DNA of 64,000 nucleotides, taken from NCBI GenBank assembly GCA_003254925.1, contig QANZ01017167.1:62001-126000 (forward strand), in the 5' to 3' direction. Below the pieces are notes generated by a model that was not told the origin of the DNA, made no database searches, and was given only the letters and a program-made list of their open reading frames with translations. This document shows, piece after piece, positions 1 through 13,514 of the stretch (position 1 is its first letter; each line of letters begins with the position of its first letter). The translations under genes were made by a program, and so were the position numbers. This DNA comes from Chamaecrista fasciculata. Lineage: Eukaryota; Streptophyta; Magnoliopsida; Fabales; Fabaceae.

Positions 1-60
1 CATCAATCGGCGGCGGCGGCGGCGACGACTGAAGTATCTATCACTCGTACTCCGGCGGCC

Positions 61-3000
61 ATGGGAGGAAGTGAAGACGCGCCGTTGTTAGAACTTCAGC
101 CCTCATATCATGTTCCTATCAAGCGAACTGGTTCGATCGTCTGCGACCTTTTAATTAATTATTCTTCCGTTCTATTTAATTAATTCTTCGTGATTTGATT
201 AATTTGTTTATGCGATTGATTGATGATTGAGAGAATTGAATGAATGTGTGCTGTGATTAGGAACGATGTGGACGGCGGTGGCACACGTAGTGACCGGAGT
301 GATAGGGTCCGGTGTGCTATCGCTCGCTTGGGCCATTGCGCAGCTTGGTTGGATCGGAGGACCATTGGCGATGATCCTGTTCGCTTCCGTCACTCTTCTC
401 TCTTCTTTTCTTCTCTCCAACACTTATCGATCTCCAGATCCTGAATATGGACCTAACAGGCATCCCTCCTACCTCAACGCCGTTAATTTGCATTTAGGTA
501 ATTTCTCGTTTTCATCGTTCTGATATGATTGATCATCAACCTTTCATTTCGATCGTTTTCTGTGCTCTTGTGGGAGAAATTGAAATGAAATGCACTTTGA
601 GAAGTGAAACGAGTAATAGATGAGTTTGGTCCATGGATTATTAGGTTAACTTTTTGTTTTAGTTATCTCTTGAAAACAGGGGATGTGGAAATTATTTTAT
701 TTTATAATCAGTTGATAAAAGAACTAATGTTATATCTAAGAATTAGATTGTGTATTTATTGATTTTTTAGGCTAATAATTTAGGAAATAAATGCTATTTT
801 AGTCGAATTAAAAACTCATAAAATTTTTGTCTCAGTGAACTCCATTCTTAATATAAATTGTCAGTAATTTTTAAAACGTTTTTTCAAATATATAATTAGT
901 TACATCCGGTTTTTAGGAAAATCAAATTAAATTTTTTTTGTTTTCACAAACAGAATTTATCGTTTTTATTATTATTATTATTGTCACGTGAATTATCGGC
1001 GTTTCTTTTTTAAGCTCTTTCTTTTTTTTCTTTCTTCCATAAAATTAGTGAGATCCGAAAATTAAGTTATAGTAAAACACATATGCATATCGGATGACGT
1101 GTTCTTGAAACTTTGTGGAGTGAAGGGTGAGTGATAATGAATTAGTGATTTGTGGATTGGTCCTAATGGTTTGGTTTGACTCGGACCAAGGATGACGAAT
1201 GAGTGAAGGCCACCTATGTCCCTACATATTATATTATATGTCCATATATTCATATATAATTCAACTTGTTTGATTGTGTCACGGAAGCCACATACATCCC
1301 TTGGTGCATATCCTCTACTTTTCTCTACGTATGTTGCCACCTGGTTTCATTATTCAAAATTGGTACATTTATATAAAGTTTCTTTGTATCTTTATTGTTA
1401 AGCTTTATCCATAAAAAGGCATTTAGTATAGATAAATGGCCAACTATGATAAAAATATTAAAGATAACTTTTTATATGGTGATATGGACAATTATATAAA
1501 TAAAACTTATAATTAAAGGAATCTTATAATAAAAAATTATAAAGAATTGTGTACAAACTTTTTCCTATTCATAAATTCATTTATTAATATGGCAATTTAG
1601 CTCATAAAACATTAATAATATTATCATACCTTGCATTTGCCACAATTATAGAACAAACAACAAACTTCTTATTGGGAAAAAAAGTTAGCTTCGACTTTAA
1701 GTGATATTTTGTGTGCATGATTAATATAGTGAGTCTATATGATACTGTTAGTCAAATATGGGTTGCTGATAATGCATTTGGAGCAGCAAACAAATGTGTT
1801 TCTGTTGTTATTAAGAGTGAGACTGTGTTATATGACCCTCGTTGGTTGGTTACAGGACCAAAGAATGGACGATTATGTGGCTTTTTTGCTAATTTAAGCT
1901 TATATGGGTTTGGAGTTGCCTACGTTGTTACATCAGCTATTAGCATAAGGTGTGTCGTTGACTAGTCTTACTGGTGCCTCTTTGTTTATGTCATTTTGTT
2001 TTGCTTGATTTCCTTTTTCCTGTTCTTTTTATTTATTTATTTATTGATGCTAATTGCTGCTACATTGTCTTTCCATAAGAGGTTCTTAAATAGAATCAGT
2101 TTACAAATGATAAGAAAACCAAACTAATAGATATGTATGCGTTTTAGTTAGAGGTATTTTCATTGAAAAAAAAAATTTGACATACTTTTTTTTTTATTTG
2201 TAATTATTTTTTTTAATCTTTTCATTTTTGGTAGAATCTACCTAAAAGTTTTTTGCTTTCCTCAACCTCATGTTCTTTGTTCAGGAAACATAATTCTGTC
2301 TCCCAGAATCTCAGTTTACCATTTATAATAAGCTAATAATTAATTTGGATTTCCTTTTGTATTTGTGGCCGCAGAGCAATCCAAAAATCAAACTGTTACC
2401 ACAAGTACGGCCAAGAAGAACCTTGTAATTTTGACAATGAATTTTCTATGCTGGCTTTTGGGATTGTCCAAATTGTTCTGGCACAAATACCCAACTTCCA
2501 TAACATCCATTGGCTGTCAATTGTTGCTGCAATTATGTCCTTTGGATATTCTTTCATAGGAATGGGGCTCGCCGTTGCTCAAGTCACAGGTACGCGCGCT
2601 TATCAATACATTTACAGTTGCTTGGCATCTTAATACCTGAACAGCTAAATTAGTAAGTACAAGCTCAATATATAAACCATGGAGACTTCAAAATGGGAGT
2701 AGTGTTCGTCTTGGACACATTATGTGCATGACATAACACTTCATATTTGTCGTCCCTTGTGTTGAGTGTTTTGTTTAATATTCATGCTTCTTAGAATCCT
2801 ACTGCTAAATACATGCATATAATTTTCTGGTCCTCAATACACAGAAAATGGTTTTATAATGGGTAGCACGGAAGGAGTCAGTACTCGCAGTCTAACTGAA
2901 AAAGTATGGCTAGTTGCTCAAGCGCTTGGTGACATAGCATTTGCTTATCCATTCTCAGTAATTCTTATAGAAATACAGGTATGCAGTATGCGCACTGTGA

Positions 3001-4005
3001 CTTCAAATAGCCACAATTTAATTTATTTACGTCATTGTATAAAAATGCAAGAATTATTAAGGCTAATTTAAGCTTTCACTTACTGCAATGCTTGAAGGAT
3101 ACTTTGAAGTCGCCACCACCAGAAAACCAAACTATGAAGAAGGCCTCAACAATATCAGTGATGATCACGACATTTTTCTACCTCTGTTGTGGATGTTCTG
3201 GATATGCAGCCTTTGGTGACAACACACCAGGAAACCTTCTAACAGGATTTGGATTCTATGAGCCTTTTTGGCTTGTAGACTTAGCTAATGCTTTTATAGT
3301 GATTCACCTAGTTGGTGCATATCAGGTACATCTAATCAGTAAATTTATCATCCTCAAATTTTATTTTGGTTCTCCATATAATGTCTCAGTCTCTTATCCC
3401 TGCATTCTTCAGCCATAATAACTTCTGTTTCAAAGTAGTGTAATTATTAAACCATGAGCTACATAAATTCTTCCTACGCAACCTCAAGGGCAATGTGTCT
3501 TTGTCTAGTTTTATTTACTCGAATGAACTCTGTTTACTAAAAGCAGAATGCAAGGATGGTATATTGAACTATGCGTCATGCACACGTCTTGTTTGTGGCG
3601 CAGGTATACTGCCAACCGCTATTCGCAAACTTTGAGGACTGGGCTCGTCCGAAGTTCTCAGATGATTCACTTATGAACCGAACTTACACCTTAAAACTCC
3701 CATTGCTACCAGCTTTTGGACTGAATTTTCTGAGGCTAACTTTCCGAACTGCTTATGTTGTTTCAACAGTTGTGATTGGTTTGCTCTTTCCCTACTTCAA
3801 TCAGGTTTTGGGAGTTCTAGGTGGCATAATCTATTGGCCACTAACCATATATTTTCCAGTTGAAATGTACCTGAGTCAGTACAATATCGAACCATGGACA
3901 ACTCGTTGGGTGTTGCTCAGGTGTTTCAGCATTATTGGCTTTTTTGTGGGAGCATTCACTCTCATCGGTTCCATTGAAGGCATAGTATCCGCAAAATTAA
4001 GCTAA
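61..4005 (+). CDS. AAP7: Amino acid permease, AAP7-type (7 coding exons, 459 aa)
   Basis: Proton-coupled amino acid transporter of the AAP branch of the AAAP/ATF superfamily, expected in the plasma membrane. Coding exons are 61-130, 261-497, 1856-1949, 2375-2589, 2845-2978, 3098-3325 and 3604-4005. All introns are GT-AG and the exons sum to 1380 nt with stop TAA. The start is the first ATG of a short acidic N-terminus (MGGSEDAPLL). Family-typical segments are the first membrane helix region (TGVIGSGVLSLAWAIAQLGW), the SNCYHK motif, QIPNFHNIHWLS, the loop before QTMKKAST, CCGCSGYAAFGDNTPGNLLTG and YFPVEMYLSQ near the C-terminus. Length matches AAPs, which have about eleven membrane helices. 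The AAP7 assignment is from recalled similarity and is less certain than the AAP family call. The 5' leader runs off the left edge of the window. Confidence 0.95.
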
Positions 4006-5610
4006 AAAACTCACAGGTCTCCATAATCATGTAGTGTTGCACGCTTGTGTTTTTTGTTTCCTTGCATATAGAGTAGATTACATAAAGAATCATGCCTGTC
4101 CTAGTGACGGAAGAACATAGCTCGGGTAGTTTCTCTAGTGTTTTATTATTACGTGGAGAGAATTTTTGGAAGGAATCATTGATGTAAAACTTTGTCAAAA
4201 ATGTTCACTTTAGTTTTATTTATTTTTCCCTGAGGGCACAAAGCATTTGATATTCAGATCCTCCAACATTTTAGCTGCTGGGTATGTATATTTTTGCAGA
4301 CGCTTTACATTAATATTCGTTTTGAGTTAAAACTAGGTATGATCAAAATACCTATGGTCCTGCTAGTCTTATGTACATGGCTGATTCTCAATTATACCAT
4401 TGTGATGCTCTCATTCAGTTTTTGGTAGCATCCTTTTCGAGTGTAGCCTGTGCCAGAATTAGATCAGGATATTACTCTATCCATATCTCTATTTATTCGG
4501 CTCTTGAGAGAAAACAGTTCACACAGGGGCATCCATAATCGATGAGATTTATCTCAATCTCACCATCTCCCTTTATCTCAAGGTTTCCAGTTTGCTAAGA
4601 GAGGAAAAAAAACAAAGGAGGATCAATACAACAATTGCAACTGGGCATGCAGAGTTATATCGATGTCAAGAAAGGCTTATAGAGGCAGCTTATGCAAGGC
4701 TCAAGATATGTAGAGGAAATTATGCAGAAAGTTTGGCCTTCCCATGAGAGATGCCCATTCAAAAGTGTCATTTTGAGAGGCATATGAATAGTTCATTTAA
4801 ATATAATCCCATGCATTCCATCAAGGCAATGAAAGAAGCATCCCTTCCGTTGTCATGTGAAAGGAAATTAGACCCAAAAAAAGCCCTTCTTTACCACACT
4901 AGGGGTCCAAGTGTTTTGTGATTGATTCTTATTTCTCGTAGGCATTCTTATGTTTTTTTTTTTTTTTTTTTTTATTTTGGTCGATGGCATTCTTATGATT
5001 GACACTACAAAATTAAACTTGAACCGAGTTAAATTGGGCAACTATATTTGTTAGGATTGATAATTAGGTTGGGCCAACTCACCAAAGTCAAAATCAATCT
5101 TCATTGAATAGTTGAGTTGAGTTTGATCAACGGTTCGGATTGTGTTAGAAAAACAAAAAAATAGTTAGTCTACTATTAGTGGGCTCAATCTATAGGGTTT
5201 AAACGTTTAATATTGTAAATCAGCTCAATCCAACTTAATTGGATGTTTTCTATACGTAGACCTTATGCGCTATGGTACTTATTGATCATTGTATGAATTA
5301 TGCTCAAAAGTATTATTGGCATCTCTAAAAGATATGTCAATTTCGGTTGTATTACTAAAAAATTTTTTAATTATATTTTAACTTTTTTATTAATTATATC
5401 TCATGTACAATTGACTTAAATAAAAAATATTTAGAGTACAATTAATTCAAATATTAAAAAGTGTAATAAAAAACTTTTACATAATTAAATAGGATAAATA
5501 AATATATAAAAACATGCGTGATTAATATTATAAAATATTATAGGAAATATATAAATTCTATATATTTTGATAGATAAATATGAGCAGAAAAATGAATGTT
5601 TGTAATAAAT
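4006..5610. other. Intergenic region, AAP7 3' UTR to KH-gene promoter
   Basis: The first few hundred bases are probably AAP7 3' UTR. A poly-T run lies at about 4952-4973. Around 4990-5240 there is a low-complexity stretch repeating 'GAGTT/CAACTC' words, like the hAT-type repeat near 59.1-59.65 kb, but I cannot define its ends. From 5240 to 5610 the sequence is AT-rich and I see no gene. Confidence 0.5.
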
Positions 5611-5621
5611 TTTTGATAAAC

Positions 5622-5634
5622 ATATAATATAAAT
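5622..5634 (+). promoter_or_regulatory. Candidate TATA box of the KH-domain gene
   Basis: An AT-rich TATA-like stretch (ATAATATAAAT) lies about 190 bp upstream of the start codon. A CT-rich leader (5708-5740) follows. Placement fits a plant core promoter, but AT-rich words are common here. Confidence 0.35.
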
Positions 5635-5818
5635 TTCCACCGACGCAGATGTAATAAGAGCGTAAGAGTGACAGAACGTCTTGTCTGGGACCCATCACAG
5701 AGCCTCAAAGGCTCTTTCTCTTTCTCTCTCTCATTACCATTCACGCACTCCCAAACCCCAAAACCACAGCGACGCCGTGGCTGCCGTTGGATCTCACCTC
5801 TCTCACCGTCCGCCACTC

Positions 5819-8800
5819 ATGTCATCGTCCGGCGCCGGCGGCGGTGGCGGCAGGTACATGGCTTTCTCTCCGTCACCGTCGGCACCTCACTCTCCTCATC
5901 TCTCTGGTCTTCGCTCTGCTGCCTCCACTGCCACTGCTCTCCTCGAGCAAGAGAAGTATGCTCACTCTCTTACTCTTAGATCCTTCTCTCAGTTTTTCAT
6001 TTCTCAGTCCTGATATCCAAGGATCTAGTCTGTTTACTCTTTCTGCCTTCGAGTTCGAGTTTTTGGGTTTTGCCAAGTTTTATCCAAGATCTTTGTCTCT
6101 GTGAATCCGATTGACTTCGATCTTTGTGTTTTTTAGTAGCTCGGCGTGTGATTTCCTACTTTAGAATGATTTCACGTCGTTTCGCCGGTCTGATTCATAG
6201 TTTGATCAGACTCTACTATATGTTTCATTCGCCATGTATTTATCAGATTAAAATTCATTATTGTTTTGGCACTCACTACGTCACTTATGTTTATGACATG
6301 ATCTGGATGTTATTTATATCAGTCTTCCGGACTCTTAATAACTGATGAAACGTGTATTAACTATGGCTGGGAAGATTTTTTTTCTTATAAGGTTCAGTTA
6401 TAGTCACTTTCAGGTTTACTTTATTGCATCAAGGGATGGTTAAATGTCCATTTGATGCTTGTAATAATGCATCGAAACTTCTGCTTGAGTCCATTTGATG
6501 TCTTGATTATGGATCTTACCGTTTGCTTTTAAGTTGAGCTGTACCCATGCGAATGACTTTATGCTCATTGTTCTTTAATTATATGTAAAGATGCCATCCT
6601 TGTCTTTGTTGTAGCTTCTGTTTCTAATGGTATAACTTTATCGATCCATGTTTTAGTAACCAAGTATTTGTGTGATCTGCTAATGGGATACATGAAATGG
6701 ATAAAATGTCTTACATTCCTCTTTATTTTCAGGTATCTATCTGAGTTACTAGCAGAACGTCATAAGCTTAGTCCCTTCATGGCTGTGCTTCCCCTGAGCT
6801 ACCGATTGTTAAGCCAAGGTTAGTTTGATTTCTTAGTACAATTGCACACGGTTACAATGAGTCAGTCCCCACTCCCCACCCCACCCCTAAAATAATTAAA
6901 AAAATAATAATATGTAGGAAAAAATGCATATCCCAAATGATATAGTTTTGCTTTAACACCTGTTCTTGAGACAATTAGCTGTCAAGTAGTTTTCAAGATG
7001 AGTTGTTAATTTGTACAAAGAGCTATCAAATTGGTTTTTAACTTTCTTATGTTATCACAAATAAGCTACCTTTTTATCTAAAAAATGTAAATGCACAATA
7101 TTTTTTATGACAGAATTCCTTAATTTCACTTTTATATGTTATAAAGAAATTTAGATGTTACAATTTAACCAAGATTTTTGCATATGAAACTAGAATTCTT
7201 CATCAACCTTGAGTACTGTATGATGAGAAATAGTATCCATGAAGCAATTTCGTTGCTGTCTTGTGAGATTCAAAGGAATTTAAAGATTTTTCTTAGACTA
7301 AAATGTTATTCTCAGTTATGTAGTTTATGCCAACCGATTTGGTTGAGTCCAAAATTGGACTTCATTCAGCAGCTTGAGGATCAATATAGAAGTGAAGTCT
7401 TTAATTTACTCAAATTTGAAATCGAGATAAACTGGTAGTGTGAAGATACTTAAGTCCCATTCCCTGATAGGAAAATACGCTGTGTTGTGAGGATTAGTGA
7501 GAGTTTATTATATGCATTTGTATATTTGTGCAAATGTAGAATGTAGTGTTGCATATTGTATAAAAATGTCCATATGGAAGATATATGGTAATCTGTATCT
7601 TTCTATTGACTAAGTTGTTTTTGGGATTAAGGTCTACTTGTTGGTTGTGGAAGGGAAACCTGACTAACAGATGGTTGTGATTGACGATTGTAATGCAGTG
7701 ATGAACTGCCCTGAATTCAAAAACAGAGGTTTAGGGTATTTTTTTTTGGGTTGGAGAGATCAATAGCTTAACTTGTTGGATACATTTTAAAGGACGGTAA
7801 TGAGAAACATGAATTGTGGCTTTTAACCGTGACATGCTTCTTACTCGTCTTATTAGTTATGACAAATAACAACCCTAACTCACTAAGTTGGATCTGGTTG
7901 CTTTGTTCATTGACTGAAGTTACCTTTTGAGTCTCTGCTTCATATTAACAATGAAGGATTTGTTTCTTGAGATGATGTAATATCAGTTATTGAGGATTTG
8001 ACAAAATCGAATGTCAGTAATTCATTAACTATCTGAAAGGGTGAGTTCAGTCCTGTATGTTCACAGGGCAATTAAATTTGTCTGTCTAGGTTCTGGAATT
8101 TGCCTCTGAAAAGGCAGCAAAAAAGACAGTCCAACTGATGGTGTATTGAATTGCTGCTATATTTTCTTCTGTTGATGCCTAACAATGAGATATTTGTTGA
8201 AGTTCTTGACATGACATGCAATCTGGAAGATGTTTAAATATCATTTCGTAATTATTCTTATTCTGTAGGAAGTTAAAATTTCTGTAATTTCCTAACCTAA
8301 TTATTTTTTAGAACAGTCATTTTATTTAATTGTATATTTTTCATACTTTTCTTTTTTACATCTAGGAGGATGACAATTGACTGCATCTTTTTCTTACATC
8401 CCCAATTACATCCATTCAAAGCTGAAATTTATCTTATAGGGGAAGCATTAGTTTGTTTTACTGACTCAGCAAACATCCGTTTTGTCTATCAATTATGTAC
8501 TGACTGCTAACTTGTTAACAAATGCTGACTGGTACATCTTGTTCTTGGAAATTGACATTTTTGGAGCAGAAATTTTGCGTGTAACCACTCTGTTGGGGAA
8601 TGCATCAGTTTTAGGTCAAAGTGGGCTTGAACATGGTAGCCCCCTGGCTTCAGGAGGAATATTTTCAAATGGAGGTGGCGATGTGAATGGATGGGCATCA
8701 CGATTTCAATCAGAAGTACGGATACTAACTATTAACATAACCTCTTTTACATCTAATACTGCATTTTAGAAGCATTTCTGACTGAATTTTTACATTTCTT

Positions 8801-10823
8801 GCTAACTAATGACATGTGTTCAAGTGATTATAGTTTTGAATGTTGCTAGTGACAGGTAGTTCAAAGCTAACATTATCAATCTGACAATTATTAATAGCTT
8901 TAGCTTCCGTTACCAGAGTTCTGCTAATGGTTCTGCCCTTTGTTCTTCTTCATCTGGAATCAAGACATGTTGGATGTCTATACTTCATAACCCTTAAATT
9001 CTGCAGCTCTTACAAAATAACAGATGTAAATACAAAGTGTCAGCTGGGGAAACATGCATGTGCTAAAATGGGAATCTTGACTTCGTTGTGGTTTAGCACT
9101 AACACTAGCTTTCTGAGTGTTGGTCTCTCAGATTCTTATGCAGGAAACAATATTGTTTAATTCTTTCAAGGGTTAAAGATAATTAGTTATTAACAATGTC
9201 GCTGAAATAGGTTGAAGACTAACCTTATATCAGCAGGATTTGACTTCAGTGGTAATTTTTAAGCACATTTAACATATTGTTTCCCATTTTCTTATTTTAC
9301 AAGAGAGCCTTGAACTTAAATTATGGTCTGATTCATATGTAATGATTATTGAGAGTGACACCTATTTTTGTGCTTATATTGTTTCCCATTTTCTTATTTT
9401 ACAAGAGAGCCTTGAACTTAAATTATGGTCTGATTCATATGTAATGATTATTGAGAGTGACACCTATTTTTGTGCTTATATTTCTCTCACTGTTATCAAC
9501 ATCTTCTGAGCAGCTTCATAGTAATTGTAGAACCTCTTGGGGATCTCTCGGTAGTCGTGATACAGTAAATTTTATTTTATCATACGCATACCATATTATG
9601 CAGAACATGAGCTGTCGTTTCTATGTTTATAAATGGATTTAAAATATGCAGATCCCAGGCTTGTTGCAGTCGTCGACAGCACAAAATTGGCTGAGTTCAC
9701 AGAGTAGCTCATCTGGTCTTATTGTTAAAAGGACAATCAGAGTTGATATACCTGTGGAAAAATATCCTACTGTATGGGTGAACATCTCTGTACCCTAATA
9801 TATTCTAAAACTGTACTCTTTGCACTATCTCATATTGACTTAATGTATTGCAGTTTAACTTTGTTGGCCGCCTCCTAGGCCCAAGAGGAAACTCTCTAAA
9901 GCGTGTAGAGGCTAGTACTGAGTGTCGTGTCTTGATCAGGGGTCGTGGTAGCATTAAGGATCCAACTAGAGTAAGAATGTACAACTTTATTATTGTAATA
10001 ACTCTAATGATCAATTAGTCAGTCCTTTACTGCAAAAGAAAAATATTGTATTGTAATATTGAAAACAGATGAGATATTCTCACTGTTATATAATTTTATA
10101 TCAGTCAAAGTGAAGTGGTCACTGGACATCTGTTGTTAATAGACCTGGTTTTAATGCCTGAAGATCTATGGGCTTCCTCAGGTGCTTATCATGTTCCATT
10201 GTTTTTCTATCAAAAGATTATTTTAGTTGGTTTATTATCCAATCTTTTCTAATGCATGTAAGGTATAATGCAAGTAGCCTCGAGTGTGCTCTGGTGTCCT
10301 AAATGATGGATCCGATATTGTTGTTCATTGTTGTTAATATATTTCTGTTGGGTAATATACTTCTGTCAAACTATTTTAGGTTCTGAGATCATTAGCTTGA
10401 GTTATATTGATTATGTATTGTAGGAAGAAATGATGAGAGGCAAACCCGGGTATGAGCATCTGAATGAACCACTGCATATTCTAGTTGAGGGAGAATTGCC
10501 TGTTGAAATAATAGACGCTCGCCTGATGCAGGCCCGAGAAATACTTGAAGATTTGCTTAAGCCTGTGGTACAAAACTGCCTTCTTCCTTCTCTTGCGTTG
10601 AAACTGGCAATGGTCTGATTGGTCTCCTTTTCTAAGGATGCTGTTTGTAAATTATTTAAAAATTTTCTTTCAGGATGAATCTCAGGATTTCTACAAGAAG
10701 CAGCAACTCCGGGAATTAGCAATGCTCAATGGCACTCTTCGCGAGGAGGGTTCTCCTATGTCCGGGTCTGTTTCGCCCTTCCACAACAGCCTCGGTATGA
10801 AGAGGGCCAAGACCAGGGGGTAA
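5819..10823 (+). CDS. STAR/KH-domain RNA-binding protein, Quaking-like (7 exons, 299 aa)
   Basis: RNA-binding protein of the plant STAR (Quaking-like) family, closest in my recollection to the product of At5g56140. It is presumably nuclear and acts in RNA processing. Exons are 5819-5955, 6733-6818, 8570-8715, 9652-9771, 9854-9970, 10424-10567 and 10674-10823 (900 nt, stop TAA). The N-terminus is Gly/Ser/Pro-rich. Residues about 46-76 ([20 protein letters not shown]) form the STAR dimerisation segment. The maxi-KH domain spans about 150-250 with the GPRG loop in [13 protein letters not shown]. The C-terminus carries the conserved [10 protein letters not shown] and GMKRAKTR tail. The start is the first ATG in frame after a CT-rich leader. 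The 2.8-kb third intron region and the exon-3 intron are long, and the latter holds a recent tandem duplication. The 3' UTR probably extends to about 11.3 kb. Confidence 0.95.
9274..9477. repeat. Perfect tandem duplication, 102-bp unit x2, in KH-gene intron 3
   Basis: Two adjacent copies, 9274-9375 and 9376-9477, are identical by eye, and identity continues a few bases further on each side. They lie between exon 3 and exon 4 and affect no splice site that I can see. Confidence 0.9.
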
Positions 10824-12106
10824 TTCATCACCGATCACAAGAGACAATTTGAAGCTTGTATGTTAATTTCTGCAAGTAAACAGCACTTCCCAAGCCGCAG
10901 GCGTTGCTGTGTCAGCCAATGCTCTGAACCGCCATCGGGGGCACTGGCACCATCGCGCCGGTTCTATAGCTTGTTTCTATGTGCTGTGTGTTTATATTCT
11001 GTTTGGGGAAAGGTTTAAAGATGGTGGTAGCACGTAGTGAAGGTCCAAATTGAGTTTGGGGGCTTTGCTTTTTTGTGTCTCGTAGGCCGTTTGGTTGGTT
11101 GGATATCTAATCCAATCTGTCTAAAATATATAGGTTATATATATCTATTAAGCTTGCTATGACAGTTTTGATATATATGGTGGTGAAATTCTTTGTGAGG
11201 AACATAATGTATGGTTTGTACCAAAACTTGAGGAAGATCATGATCTTACCCTAATGCGTGATGTATGGGTGACATTTTGTAATATTAATGAATGTAGATT
11301 ATAAGATTCGTGAAATGCATTCTTTATTCATGTTGAATTCTTCTCCTCTATTATAAGGAAACTGTTTATCTTTCCTTCATGTATGTTTTAGTTACACTTG
11401 CACAATACATATATGGCCGTGTTAAGTACTGAACCAACTTATCTCACTCAATTTTGTTATTTGAAATGCTTCAATAATCAGTTCCTTCATCGCTTCACAT
11501 ATCAAATGCAATTATTGTATCTAAGAATTGCTAGATAAGTAGATATAACCAATGTGGTACCAATACGCTTGATAGATTTTTATTTAGTCCATCAAAATGA
11601 AATTATAAGATTTAATTTTTGAATGATGTCATTACAATCAATTTGATCTTTTTTCTTCGTTACTGAAATTTAAAGACAAATATGATAAGAATTCAATTTT
11701 GTTTAAACTAAATTTAATTATTGCTATTTGAAAATTATATTTATCATTAAATTTTAACTAATATCTTAATAAAAATGATCGAATTGATTGTAACTATATC
11801 TATAAGAAATTAAATTTTGCAATTTTATTTTTCAATGATTAAATTAAACGAATCTATTATTTTGGAAACTAAATTATTAGTTAATTTTTTTTATTTTTTT
11901 ATATTTGAAAGAGTATTGAATTTTGATCAAACTTCCAAGTATTATTGAGAATACAATACAATTCAATACTTTTTTTTTTGTTTAAATCAGGATATTTATT
12001 GTTGACAATATCAATAAATCTTCTTATGGTGAATCTTTCATGTAAAATTCAAATTCCTTAATCAAGGGATCAAATAAGAAATCGTTAGGCCATAGTGAGA
12101 TAGTTG
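10824..12106. other. KH-gene 3' UTR and intergenic AT-rich DNA
   Basis: The 3' UTR probably occupies the first 400-500 bp. From about 11575 to 11890 there is a degenerate inverted repeat built from 'tttagtcc', 'caatttgatc' and 'gatcgaattgattgtaa' words, related to the element in CML21 intron 3 (14264-14600). No gene is visible. Confidence 0.45.
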
Positions 12107-12118
12107 AATACAATTTAA

Positions 12119-12304
12119 CTTTTCTTTTCTAAGCTAAGGTAATTATTATCCGGAAGAAGGATTAATCCTTTCATCGTAGGTCTTTCACCTAAAACTTAAG
12201 GGTAAATGACTGATTATAGAATACTTTTTATGCTTAATTATAGAATTCGAACCTCTACTACTTGATTAACGGACTAAATGAGGAACCTTAACACTCTAGT
12301 GGTT
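12119..12304 (-). mobile_element. SINE-like retroposon with 12-bp TSD
   Basis: On the minus strand the element has an A-box-like stretch (AGAGTGTTAAGG) and, about 40 bp on, a B box (GAGGTTCGAATTC), the order expected of a tRNA-derived SINE with an internal Pol III promoter. It ends in an A-rich tail (GAAAAGAAAAG). It is flanked by a near-identical direct repeat, AATACAATTTAA at 12107-12118 and AATACAATTCAA at 12305-12316, which I read as the target-site duplication. Confidence 0.7.
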
Positions 12305-13100
12305 AATACAATTCAATCTTTGATAATGCCAAAGGAAACTGAATTGTCAATGCATTGCTGTCAAATATTTAAGTAGCAGATAGTGCCCCACTTGAATGAC
12401 TCATCCATCTATTCTATTACCCTTTTTGACATTGCTAGTCTCCCTCACTCTATAACTATTTACCAAACCCTGGTGCTATTGCTATCTGCCCTCTTTAAAT
12501 AAATTAGTACTACACAGTACACAGGGAATTGAAGAAGAAATTGAAAGATAGTAACTTCAGAAAAGAATCCTATGATGTTCACAATTATTTTTATTTTTAA
12601 TTTTTAATTTCCAATTTCAAAATATAAAAGTTTTTCTTAACCAATACTTTTTTCAAAAAAATTAATAAAAAAAAAACTGATTGAAAAGATCTAGGACAAT
12701 AGTTAAAAAAAAAAATCCTTATCATCTATTTATCATTAGTATCAATGGTATTCCTTACACTTTATATATATGTTTATATTTAAAAGGTTGTAAAATTATT
12801 TTAAAAAATTAAAGTTGAAAATTTTCAATTTTGGGCAGTATATCTTCACAAATAAGTCATTCAAAAATTAGACTTCTACCGTGTTTGAAATGGTAAATAC
12901 TCCATTTTTTCATAAATGAAAAATACCTTGTGATCTTACCAAAATAATTATAATATATATACAAGAGATTAGAGACTACCAATCCAAAAGACCAAAAATT
13001 CTCAAAGCATAACAATATCAATCAATAGATGTCTTAGCAGCTATAAAAAAACATGAAAACAACTCACATAGCCAGTTAGCCACCTCTATTAGCATCCTTT

Positions 13101-13122
13101 ATATATATATATATATATATAT
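13101..13122. repeat. (AT)n microsatellite
   Basis: About eleven AT dinucleotide units without interruption. Confidence 0.95.
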
Positions 13123-13352
13123 AAATTTTTTTCCTTAACATTGAACCTCCTATATTCCCATATTGAGATTCCAATACATGCTCATTGGATCGGATTTCAG
13201 GAAGAGAAAGAGGCAACTTATTTAATTAGTATTTAATAACACAGGGGTTCATTAAATAAGTGCTAGACTTCTTTACTGAGAAGATTCTGATGCACATCTA
13301 TTTTGTATAACTGGATAGGAAAAAGGATATTTAAAGTATATGCTATAGAAAG

Positions 13353-13494
13353 TTTTTCAATGGACAAAAGTTTGATCCATAGAATCAATATTATTTATAG
13401 GATTTTATTTGTTCGCTCCTGACTCAAATGAAATTAATCATCGTCTAAATCGTTACACGACTAAGTGAGGAAAATTCATAATTTAACCAAAAAA
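13353..13494 (+). mobile_element. SINE-like retroposon with ~20-bp TSD and poly-A tail
   Basis: The body is bounded by direct repeats at 13333-13352 and 13495-13514 that match at 17 of 20 positions. It ends in a run of A immediately before the right repeat. A weak B-box-like sequence (TGTTCGCTCC) lies near 13410, and an A-box is doubtful. Long TSD plus terminal poly-A indicates target-primed reverse transcription; the SINE assignment is inferred from the small size. Confidence 0.6.
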
Positions 13495-13514
13495 AAAGTA
13501 TACGCTATTGGAAG

